From Sphingomonas insulae (GTDB taxonomy: Bacteria > Pseudomonadota > Alphaproteobacteria > Sphingomonadales > Sphingomonadaceae), in contig NZ_CP048422.1 in NCBI RefSeq assembly GCF_010450875.1, positions 489,001-553,000 on the forward strand: a DNA stretch of 64,000 nt, written 5' to 3'. Within the stretch, counting starts at the first letter, position 1. Every line of letters starts with the position of its first letter. The notes beneath the pieces were generated by a model, which saw nothing but the letters and a program-made list of their open reading frames with translations, searched no databases and was not told the DNA's origin. Position numbers and translations under genes: made by a program. Below, piece by piece: positions 49,278 through 55,675 of the stretch.

Positions 49278-49688
49278 ATGAGCCAAGTTTCCGACACACC
49301 AGCAGTGCTTCTGAATGCTCTCCAGGACGATGAACCAGGACTGTCGATCCGGACCATAAATGCACGCCTCGAACAACGCTTAAAAGCCCTCCGCACAGCG
49401 TCGAACCAGGCTCACGACGATGGTGCTCAAAAGCGCCCTGTTGAGTTCCCTTCGCCCGCTCCAGCGACTTCCAAACCATTGGAAGTCCTCGCAAAACCGT
49501 CGAAGCGACGGTCCGGCACCAAGATCGTCCCCACTGATCGTCTACACAATGATGCCGGTCGAGGTGTCTCAACTCCTCGCAAATGCTCGGGAAACCGTGG
49601 TCAGGTATCACTGCACGGCTCGATCCACGCAAGTTGGTCGAATTTGGGGCTCAGCATCGATCCGCGCACCGGCTTAACTCAGCTTTGA
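49278..49688 (+). CDS. Hypothetical protein running through the inverted att copy
   Basis: 136 residues. The N-terminus MSQVSDTPAVLLNALQDDEP is shared with the left repeat. After the att core (EFPSPAPATSKPLEVL) the frame continues through the 159-bp duplicated attachment region and ends just beyond it, overlapping the last codons of the convergent lipoprotein gene. Only the repeat-encoded N-terminal 60 residues look like a native protein; the tail is probably accidental. Confidence 0.35.
   Translation: MSQVSDTPAVLLNALQDDEPGLSIRTINARLEQRLKALRTASNQAHDDGAQKRPVEFPSPAPATSKPLEVLAKPSKRRSGTKIVPTDRLHNDAGRGVSTPRKCSGNRGQVSLHGSIHASWSNLGLSIDPRTGLTQL
49447..49605. repeat. Internal inverted copy of the attachment region (159 bp)
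   Basis: Exact reverse complement of 54543-54701 over 159 bp: the 18-bp tRNA 3'-end core (49447-49464) plus 141 bp of island DNA with two small hairpins. It marks the junction between the composite cargo and the integrase segment, giving the island a third att core, inverted to the outer two. Confidence 0.93.
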
Positions 49689-50174
49689 AAGCGGGTAAGT
49701 TTCATCGCTCATAAGCTCGCCCTCAGTCGAAACTTTCACATGAAGGCTCTTCCCTTCAACGCTAAACTCAACGGTATCCTCAGTGCGCCAGCGGCCTTGC
49801 TGCCCGTCGCCGAAAGCGTCAAACTGAGCCCACGTAAGGTGGTTCGCATCATCGATGCGGCACCGCGATTGCCAGCGCTTCCCGTCATCGGGGCGGATAT
49901 AGGAGACGTGAACGAGATCGTCGGCGAGCTTCTTGCCCTTCATCGTCGCCGGATCGCGCCCGTTGAGCGCGGCTATCGCGGCCTTACATGCCTCCACGGC
50001 GTAGGGTGTGGTTGCTGCCACCGTTGTGGCGGGAGGTGTCCCGTTCGCAAACGGATCGCTCATGAGATTGCCGATATCGCCGGTTTCGGCGTCGTTGCGC
50101 GAGGTCGGCGTCGGTGAGCCACCACAAGCCGTCAGCATGAAGCTCAGCGCCAATGGCGCAGCAATGAAACGCAT
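49674..50174 (-). CDS. Lipoprotein of unknown function
   Basis: 166 residues. Signal MRFIAAPLALSFMLTACGGS with lipobox LTAC, so lipid-anchored. The mature part has a disordered Thr/Ala stretch and then a compact domain (WQSRCRIDDANHLTWAQFDA, WRTEDTVEFSVEGKSLHVKV). Start at 50174 (GGGGGA about 8 nt upstream); an ATG at 50183 is an alternative. Its signal is very like that of the next lipoprotein. Last gene of the minus-strand run beginning at 53031. Confidence 0.7.
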   Translation of the reverse strand: MRFIAAPLALSFMLTACGGSPTPTSRNDAETGDIGNLMSDPFANGTPPATTVAATTPYAVEACKAAIAALNGRDPATMKGKKLADDLVHVSYIRPDDGKRWQSRCRIDDANHLTWAQFDAFGDGQQGRWRTEDTVEFSVEGKSLHVKVSTEGELMSDETYPLSKLS

Positions 50175-50202
50175 CCTATCCATCCCCCGGTATCTCAAGC
50201 GC

Positions 50203-50622
50203 TCACTTTGTATCGAGGATCACTCGATATTCCAGTTCCTTCGAATCGGGTGCGTAGCCCTCGATACTTGGCGCGGATGAGCAAACCTTGAAACTCTCGC
50301 CGGGTGCGATGATCCGATCGGTTCGCCGGTTCGCGTCCGTGAATGGCGTCGCCATGTCGAGGCCGGTTAGGTTGTCGGAGTGGTTCACCCGGTTGACGGC
50401 GAAGTGCCATGACACTGAGCGCGTTGCCTCCGAACCGTTGTTCTTGAGCACCAGCGCGATTGGAAGCCCCTGAGCGGCGCAATCCTTGTCGGCAAAATCT
50501 ATAGATTCGGCGACAACGGGCGACTGCGCCGTCTTCGTTGTGGATGCGTCCGGTTCCTCCTCAGAGCCGCCACAACCGGCCAGCATGAAGCTCAGCGCCA
50601 ACGACGCGCCCATGATACGCAT
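50203..50622 (-). CDS. Lipoprotein of unknown function
   Basis: 139 residues. MRIMGASLALSFMLAGCGGS has lipobox LAGC. The mature protein looks like one immunoglobulin-like beta domain: GLPIALVLKNNGSEATRSVS, IIAPGESFKVCSSAPSIEGY, LEYRVILDT. Two cysteines could form a disulfide. It lies 18 nt after the preceding gene's stop and 28 nt before the next gene. No family recognised. Confidence 0.7.
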   Translation of the reverse strand: MRIMGASLALSFMLAGCGGSEEEPDASTTKTAQSPVVAESIDFADKDCAAQGLPIALVLKNNGSEATRSVSWHFAVNRVNHSDNLTGLDMATPFTDANRRTDRIIAPGESFKVCSSAPSIEGYAPDSKELEYRVILDTK

Positions 50623-50640
50623 CTATGATCCCCTTGATGC

Positions 50641-51171
50641 TCAGTCGATATCCGCAAACCAATCGATCTTAGGCCCTATCCCGTAATTTGCCGAGCAACC
50701 CGGCACGCAATCGCTTGGCGGCATGATCTTGGCGTTCGCCGCGTCCGTCACCAGTCCGTCAAGGCGATTACAGGCGGGGCATTCACGATGTAACGTGTCG
50801 TGAAGGTATCCGACGAAGCCGCGTCCAGCATGAGCACGCATCGCTTCGCCCTGAGCAACGCGGTCATGGCGTAACCGGGTGAAGGTGGCGCGTAGAAGGG
50901 TGATCTCATGCGCCGCCAGCGGCTCGGCGAGGCCAGCGGGTGTAATCTCGGCAAGCGCGGCGCGTGAGAGGAAGCCATTGCGGCGAATGCCAAGCGACTT
51001 CTTCTCGGCATCGGATATCTGCTCACCCTCCTTGCGGTAGTGGGTCGCAATCGCGCGGGGATGCTCACTGAGATCGTTGGCAAGCAGGCTTGCGATCGTC
51101 GGAATGGCATCGGGGGTAAGGAGCCCCAAGGTTATGACGGCTTCGCGCGCGGCGTCTTGTTTGATCGTCAT
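50641..51171 (-). CDS. Hypothetical protein with C-terminal cysteine cluster
   Basis: 176 residues. Helical N-terminus (MTIKQDAAREAVITLGLLTP), a middle segment SLGIRRNGFLSRAALAEITP, and a cysteine-rich end HRECPACNRLDGL plus DCVPGCSANYG, suggesting a metal site (C-x2-C and C-x3-C). Start overlaps the upstream HEPN-like gene stop as ATGA. Function unknown. Third cytoplasmic member of the six-gene operon. Confidence 0.6.
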   Translation of the reverse strand: MTIKQDAAREAVITLGLLTPDAIPTIASLLANDLSEHPRAIATHYRKEGEQISDAEKKSLGIRRNGFLSRAALAEITPAGLAEPLAAHEITLLRATFTRLRHDRVAQGEAMRAHAGRGFVGYLHDTLHRECPACNRLDGLVTDAANAKIMPPSDCVPGCSANYGIGPKIDWFADID

Positions 51172-51767
51172 AGGGTGCTGTCACCGGGCAGGAGGTTGGC
51201 GACGAACTCGCTCTGAACTTTCTCTACAACGGCAACGACAAGCCGTTGGGCGAGGTCGATCGTGCGCTTGATCTCCTCATTCTGCTCTTCGATAAACGCC
51301 GTCGTGAGCGGCACCACGGCCCTACCGCGCTTTATCACAGGCACGATGTTGATGAGCGTGCCTTGATCATCAAACTCAGGATGAAACCAAAAGGGGTTGT
51401 GCGCCATCGCGTTCCGTAAGGTGCGAAGTGACGTGAGCTTTCCGTCAAAATCTTTGTAATCGGCAGGGTCAAGAAAATTAGCGGCGATGATGAGCGCCAG
51501 CGATATGCGGCGCTCAAACGTCAGGCGCTGAAGGATGCCCTCATCGAACGCCTCTTGAACCTCAAGATCGCGCATCCTGCCGCCAAGAAAGTAATGAATG
51601 ATCGCCGCGCTAAGCATCCGCTCAACCGCGAACGCGCCAGCCATGATGCCGCCGCGAACCTGTCTTATCCATTCGTGTATGTCGCTGGTGACATCATGGA
51701 GGGGTTTGCCGTGAACCTGCCCTTGCGGGTGGCGACCGGCCCAATCGATAGTGCCCTCAGCGATCAT
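51168..51767 (-). CDS. HEPN-like domain protein (R-x4-H motif)
   Basis: 199 residues, all-helical. The segment LTSLRTLRNAMAHNPFWF has Arg118-x4-His123, the layout of the HEPN RNase active site. Earlier helices (AGAFAVERMLSAAIIHYFLG and RRISLALIIAANFL) fit a HEPN bundle. HEPN proteins act as ribonucleases in toxin-antitoxin and phage-defence systems; activity here is inference. Overlaps genes on both sides by 4 nt (ATGA). Confidence 0.6.
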   Translation of the reverse strand: MIAEGTIDWAGRHPQGQVHGKPLHDVTSDIHEWIRQVRGGIMAGAFAVERMLSAAIIHYFLGGRMRDLEVQEAFDEGILQRLTFERRISLALIIAANFLDPADYKDFDGKLTSLRTLRNAMAHNPFWFHPEFDDQGTLINIVPVIKRGRAVVPLTTAFIEEQNEEIKRTIDLAQRLVVAVVEKVQSEFVANLLPGDSTL

Positions 51768-52519
51768 TTCGCACCCGGTAGGAGTGAGAAATAGGGGAGG
51801 CTTAGCTCATCGAAGCGCGGCACTGGAATAGTTTCTGCCTCATCGGCAAGCCTATCGAGGGCGTGCGGCAGATAGCGCTTAGCAAACTCAAGGGTGAAGC
51901 CGAAGATAAAAGAGTTGAAGTTCACCGTCTGAACGCGAGTGTCGGTGATTAGCTGATGAAGCGCCGCTATATGATTACCCATGCCAGCGAGATTTTTTAA
52001 CGTCTCATACTGTAGCATTTCAATGGTGTAGAAAAGCGTGTTTCCAATGCTCCGGTGTAGGTAGTCGCCGATATCCGCGTCGGGATCGAGCGACTGATAA
52101 GCCGCCTCGACGTGCTCAGGTAGATGATGGAACGCCATTCCGTCGCGCACATCAAGGATGAGGCTTCGCTTGCCGCCAAAGTAGGCAAGAATTGAGTTGA
52201 AACCTTCGCGGGCCTCATCGCTAAGATTGGCCTGATAATTAGCCTTGATCATGCGAGAGAACTTAGAAACGAGCTTCCAAGCCTCGTTGAGCCGCCCAGT
52301 AAGCATCCGCAGAATCATTAACCCGAACGCTGAGTTGCCTTGGTTAATGAGCCGGTGCCCCGCATCGTCCTGTTCAAGGATCACTGCCAGCGTCTTATTG
52401 AACATTTGGGTATCGTTGGCAACGCTGGACGCCATAAGGAAGAATAACCGCTCATCGGGCGGGGCGCGGTCGAGATCGGCTTTCGTGTAAATGAGAGTAT
52501 GGACGGTGATCTCGCTCAT
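51764..52519 (-). CDS. Second HEPN-like helical protein (R-x5-H motif)
   Basis: 251 residues. ILDVRDGMAFHHLPEHVEAA gives Arg125-x5-His131, a HEPN-type spacing. Surrounding helices (FGLMILRMLTGRLNEAWKLV, TLFYTIEMLQYETLKNLAG) support an all-alpha fold. No family identified with certainty. Start at 52519 overlaps the stop of the upstream exported protein (ATGA), and its stop overlaps the other HEPN-like gene. Two HEPN-like proteins in direct succession suggest a heteromer or an enzyme-inhibitor pair. Confidence 0.55.
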   Translation of the reverse strand: MSEITVHTLIYTKADLDRAPPDERLFFLMASSVANDTQMFNKTLAVILEQDDAGHRLINQGNSAFGLMILRMLTGRLNEAWKLVSKFSRMIKANYQANLSDEAREGFNSILAYFGGKRSLILDVRDGMAFHHLPEHVEAAYQSLDPDADIGDYLHRSIGNTLFYTIEMLQYETLKNLAGMGNHIAALHQLITDTRVQTVNFNSFIFGFTLEFAKRYLPHALDRLADEAETIPVPRFDELSLPYFSLLPGAK

Positions 52520-53031
52520 GAGGCTGTATGGCGGGGGCACTTGCGGAAGTTAGACGCGCCCGCCTTCCGTCCCGTGAGTGTTTTGCCACCATCTATAAGC
52601 TTGAGTGACCATGTATCATTATACTGGTTCTTATCGTCGTCGTAGCCGGTTACGTCGATGTCAATCTCAGTGGGCGAGTAGAGCTTCACCCTCGATACGT
52701 TCTGCTCAACCTCAAAATTGAACATCGTAGCCGCCAACAGATTGAACCGGGCCTCACGTTCCGCGCATCCATCGCTGACGATCTCATCCCAACGCCCACG
52801 AAAGGCGCTTGGAATCGTGCTTGAGTATCGAGGGTAGCTCGGTGTCGGCGAAGCGGTAGGTGTTGGCGTTGGGGACGGCGGAGGTGTCGGTGCAGCAGCG
52901 GCGGCGCTGACTGTAGGTGACGGCAATGGATCGGGAGCGTGCGAGCTTACCGTTTCACGTCCAATGACAAACGCCAGCGCGAGCGTAGCCAACCACGCTA
53001 TCGCGGCGAATGCCGCCGTCACTTTGTTCAT
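52516..53031 (-). CDS. Membrane-anchored protein with Pro/Thr/Ser linker
   Basis: 171 residues. N-terminal membrane anchor or signal (VTAAFAAIAWLATLALAFVIG), a low-complexity PTPPPSPTPTPTASPTPS linker, then a globular domain with FRGRWDEIVSDGCAEREARF, VSRVKLYSPTEIDIDVTGY and WSLKLIDGGKTLTGRKAGAS. The domain resembles short secreted domains known from sphingomonads, without assigned function. First gene of the six-gene operon; its promoter must lie in the 70 bp before the integrase stop. Confidence 0.65.
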   Translation of the reverse strand: MNKVTAAFAAIAWLATLALAFVIGRETVSSHAPDPLPSPTVSAAAAAPTPPPSPTPTPTASPTPSYPRYSSTIPSAFRGRWDEIVSDGCAEREARFNLLAATMFNFEVEQNVSRVKLYSPTEIDIDVTGYDDDKNQYNDTWSLKLIDGGKTLTGRKAGASNFRKCPRHTAS

Positions 53032-53100
53032 CCTGATCCCCCGATCGAGTGCGGCAAGTTGCTGATTTCGGGGTTAGCTTATCGCCGGTAGTAAGGTAGG

Positions 53101-54510
53101 TCACGCCCGCGATTCACTTCGTAGCCCGAGCACCGCGAGGTGATCGAGGTTGAGCACCGGGAACCGCACGGCATTCAGCGCCTCGGCCAGCGCGCGCGGG
53201 TGATATCCGCTGCCGTAGTTGTCGGCCACAACGGTCCCCTTGCCATCGGTCGTCCAGCCCCCGAGCAGGAATGCGACATCGCGATCAATCTTCGCCTCGC
53301 GCAATCCGTCGCGGAAGTTGTGCCGGAAGCTGTGAAAGCAGGTCAGCGGCGCAGCGGCTCCGGCGTTTTCAAGAAAGCGCGTGAACCATCTCGATATGGT
53401 AGTGGAGCGGTAACCCAGATGGCCGAACGGAAGCTCCGGGAACAGGTTCGTTTCGCCGCATAGGCGTTGAGAGACAGCGAACGCCAGAAAACCGCACCGG
53501 ACCAGTTCGTCGTGAACCGGCACAATGCGCTCACTCGCGTTCGTCTTCACGCGTTTCTCATCGCCAGTCAGGCTAACTCCAGAGGCCACGCGAAAGCACG
53601 GGATTCCGTCTATCTCGGGAATGTCGGAAACCTCAAGCTGGCAAATCTCATTGAGCCGCAGCCCGCTGAATAAGGCAATCAACGGCACCCAGAATCGAGC
53701 ACGGCGGGGGCGCTGGTCGCCGGGGACGGCATAGCCGTTCATGTCGTCCCGACATCCAGTGTAGATCGGCGCATTGAAGATGCGCCGAAGCTGTTCGGGC
53801 GAGAAGGGGTTGCGCTTGTCGCGCTTCCTCACCGGGTCGGGAAGCTTGAGCCCCTTGAGCGGATTACGATCGAGATAGCCCTCGTTCATCGCCCAGTTCA
53901 TCACTCCTCCAAACCGATTGATGTAGGCGTTGAGGTTCGCGGTGCTGATCAGGCGGCGCTCGCCCTTTATCTTTGCGGCAGCGATCACCTCCCTGACCGT
54001 CATGTCCGGGTACCGCTGATGCGCGCTTCTCGGCATCTCTCGCAGGAGGGCCACGAAGTCGCGACAACCTTCGCGCGTAATATCAGTGAGTGGCGTGTCT
54101 TCATCGAACACTTCGATGACCCATTTTCGGGTCGTCGCGTGCGCGATCTGTGTGCGCTTGCTCCATTGATGCTTTGGATCGGCTATGAAGCGATCATAGA
54201 CATCGCCGATGGTGCGCGTGCTCGGCGGCGGTGCGGGCGGCGAGACAATCGAAGTCGATGGCATCGAAATCGCCGGATCGCCATCCGTGGTGGCGAGCAG
54301 CTTGGGATCGACCGCGCGACCGATTGAACAGCGGGCCTGCTCGAACTCGGCTTCGACGTCAGCGGCGACCCGGTGAATGCGCCGAAGCGCCATCGCATAA
54401 CTATCGGTGTCGAGCGAACGCCACACTTCCCGACCTCCCCATACCGTCAGGAGGACGGTCGGCACCCGTCGTCGATAATGGAAAATGCCACGCTTCGAGC
54501 AGAGCCCAAT
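53101..54510 (-). CDS. Tyrosine site-specific integrase
   Basis: Island integrase next to its tRNA target. N-terminal SAM-like/DUF6538-type part LCSKRGIFHYRRRVPTVLL; catalytic Arg in LIALFSGLRLNEICQLE, His-x-x-Arg in CFHSFRHNFRDGL, and the Tyr nucleophile in VADNYGSGY. The start is unclear: the frame is open back through the tRNA, and between there and the domain only TTG and ATT codons are in frame. An ATT at 54510 is used here. A single G added to GGG at about 54505-54507 would join an ATG-led frame (MMPVEVSQ), a possible further homopolymer error. Confidence 0.85.
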   Translation of the reverse strand: MGLCSKRGIFHYRRRVPTVLLTVWGGREVWRSLDTDSYAMALRRIHRVAADVEAEFEQARCSIGRAVDPKLLATTDGDPAISMPSTSIVSPPAPPPSTRTIGDVYDRFIADPKHQWSKRTQIAHATTRKWVIEVFDEDTPLTDITREGCRDFVALLREMPRSAHQRYPDMTVREVIAAAKIKGERRLISTANLNAYINRFGGVMNWAMNEGYLDRNPLKGLKLPDPVRKRDKRNPFSPEQLRRIFNAPIYTGCRDDMNGYAVPGDQRPRRARFWVPLIALFSGLRLNEICQLEVSDIPEIDGIPCFRVASGVSLTGDEKRVKTNASERIVPVHDELVRCGFLAFAVSQRLCGETNLFPELPFGHLGYRSTTISRWFTRFLENAGAAAPLTCFHSFRHNFRDGLREAKIDRDVAFLLGGWTTDGKGTVVADNYGSGYHPRALAEALNAVRFPVLNLDHLAVLGLRSESRA

Positions 54511-54542
54511 CGGTCGATTGTGTAGACGCCTTGTGTAGACGC

Positions 54543-54701
54543 CCTGACCACGGTTTCCCGAGCATTTGCGAGGAGTTGAGACACCTCGACCGGCATCATT
54601 GTGTAGACGATCAGTGGGGACGATCTTGGTGCCGGACCGTCGCTTCGACGGTTTTGCGAGGACTTCCAATGGTTTGGAAGTCGCTGGAGCGGGCGAAGGG
54701 A
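54543..54701. repeat. Right attachment region (attR) with hairpins
   Basis: Exact inverse copy of 49447-49605. Contains the core 54684-54701, an inverted repeat GACTTCCA/TGGAAGTC (54661-54682) and a hairpin ACCGTCG-CTT-CGACGGT near 54636-54653. Just outside and within it the decamer TTGTGTAGAC occurs three times in direct orientation (54518, 54531, 54599), resembling integrase arm-type sites. Confidence 0.85.
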
Positions 54702-54759
54702 TTCGAACCCTCGACCCCAACCTTGGCAAGGTTGTGCTCTACCCCTGAGCTACGCCCGC
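54685..54759 (-). tRNA. tRNA-Gly (anticodon GCC)
   Basis: 75-nt cloverleaf with encoded CCA. Acceptor stem GCGGGCG pairs with CGCCCGC. D arm TAGCTCAGGGGTAGAGC; anticodon arm CAACC-TTGCCAA-GGTTG, anticodon complement at 54725-54727; T arm GAGGG-TTCGAAT-CCCTT. The 3' end is rebuilt by the island core, so the gene stays functional after integration. Confidence 0.97.
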
Positions 54760-54882
54760 TCTGGCGCCTGTCCGACCGGCTGGTCGGTGGGTGAGGGGCG
54801 CTCTTAACCGCGTGTTTTGAGGGCCGCAACCCCTAAGTCAAAAATACAGCAACACGATTCAGGCTTGGCGACTCGATAAATA

Positions 54883-54897
54883 GAACATTACAAGAAC
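54883..54897 (+). promoter_or_regulatory. SOS box (LexA site) GAAC-N7-GAAC
   Basis: GAACATTACAAGAAC, a perfect alphaproteobacterial LexA direct repeat, ends 4 nt before the imuA start codon. LexA bound here would block transcription of the imuA-imuB-dnaE2 cassette until DNA damage. Confidence 0.9.
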
Positions 54898-54901
54898 ATG
54901 T

Positions 54902-55675
54902 ATGTCCGACTCGTCTGCCCTGATCGCCCAGTTGCGGCGCCTTGCCGCCGGCACGGATCCCGCGCAAGCGGTGGCCGCGCCGGCCGACGCCTGGCTGACG
55001 GACGGTCTGGGGCGGGCGCAACTGCATGATATCTATGCCGTAGAGGACGACGATGGGCCGAGTGGTGCCGGCTTCGGCATCGCCGCCGCACTCGCCGCGG
55101 GGGCAATGCCGCTGTTGTGGCTGCGCACCGAGGCATGCGAGCGTAGCCAGGGCCGGCTGCATGCGATCGGCCTGATCGAATTGGGCCTCGCCGCCGATTC
55201 GCTGGTGCTGGGCGTCGTCGCCGACGATACGGCGCTGCTGCGCGCGGCGGCGGATGCGGCACGCTGCGCCGGCCTTGGCACCGTGCTGGTCGAAAGCGTC
55301 GGCCGAGCGCCGGGATTCGACCTTACCGCGACACGGCGGCTGGTGCTGGCCGCCGAGGCCTCTGGCGTCACCATCCTGTCGCTGCGCATCGGGGCGCAAC
55401 CGACGCCGAGCGCCGCGACAACGCGCTGGGGCGTAACCGCCGTGCCGTCGATAGCACTGGATCAGGGCGGGGGAGCGGGTGCGCCCGGCATGCCCGCCTT
55501 CGACGTCGAATGTCTGCGCCGACGTGGAGGCCCCGCGGGGCAGCGCTGGCGCGTGGAATGGGATCGTGATGCCAAGAGTTTCCGTGGAGCGTCGCTATCT
55601 GGCGCTGGTCTTTCCGTGGCTTCCGATCGAGCGGCTGCGCGCCACCCGGCCGCACCTGTTCGCCGGACGGGGTGA
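54902..55675 (+). CDS. imuA: ImuA, SOS mutagenesis accessory protein
   Basis: 257 residues, RecA/SulA-like fold. DAWLTDGLGRAQLHDIYAVE matches the family start of this domain, followed by LLWLRTEACERSQGRLHAIG, VLGVVADDTALLRAAADAAR and LAAEASGVTILSLRI; the C-terminus PAGQRWRVEWDRDAKSFRGA is typical. Needed with ImuB for damage-induced mutagenesis. No classical ribosome binding site before the ATG at 54902. The 3' end overlaps imuB by 107 nt. Confidence 0.9.
   Translation: MSDSSALIAQLRRLAAGTDPAQAVAAPADAWLTDGLGRAQLHDIYAVEDDDGPSGAGFGIAAALAAGAMPLLWLRTEACERSQGRLHAIGLIELGLAADSLVLGVVADDTALLRAAADAARCAGLGTVLVESVGRAPGFDLTATRRLVLAAEASGVTILSLRIGAQPTPSAATTRWGVTAVPSIALDQGGGAGAPGMPAFDVECLRRRGGPAGQRWRVEWDRDAKSFRGASLSGAGLSVASDRAAARHPAAPVRRTG

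Larger units (their letters stand above)
46204..49464. repeat. Right copy of the 2-kb inverted repeat, enlarged by an IS
   Basis: Reverse complement of 32191-34198 with 1253 extra base pairs (IS of 1250 bp plus 3-bp duplication). The outer end again coincides with the 18-bp att core, here inverted (49447-49464). Gene content is the same as in the left copy, but the C39-like gene is split. Confidence 0.95.
32191..54701. mobile_element. 22.5-kb genomic island integrated in tRNA-Gly(GCC)
   Basis: Bounded by the 18-bp direct repeat CTGGAGCGGGCGAAGGGA at 32191-32208 and 54684-54701, the complement of the tRNA-Gly 3' end. A tyrosine integrase lies next to the tRNA, the usual arrangement. Contents: a 2008-bp inverted-repeat pair with serine recombinases, a type I restriction-modification locus, an HTH-Dam methyltransferase, a helicase, an IS3-family element, and a six-gene operon with HEPN-like proteins. 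Codon use and G+C are visibly less extreme than in the backbone in several genes (for example 40915-44400). No conjugation genes were seen, so it is probably mobilised passively or by transduction-like means. Confidence 0.88.

Noticed and set aside
32017..54760. CRISPR array in the island
   Set aside because: The repeats seen are two- or three-copy att or composite repeats; no regularly spaced short repeats exist.
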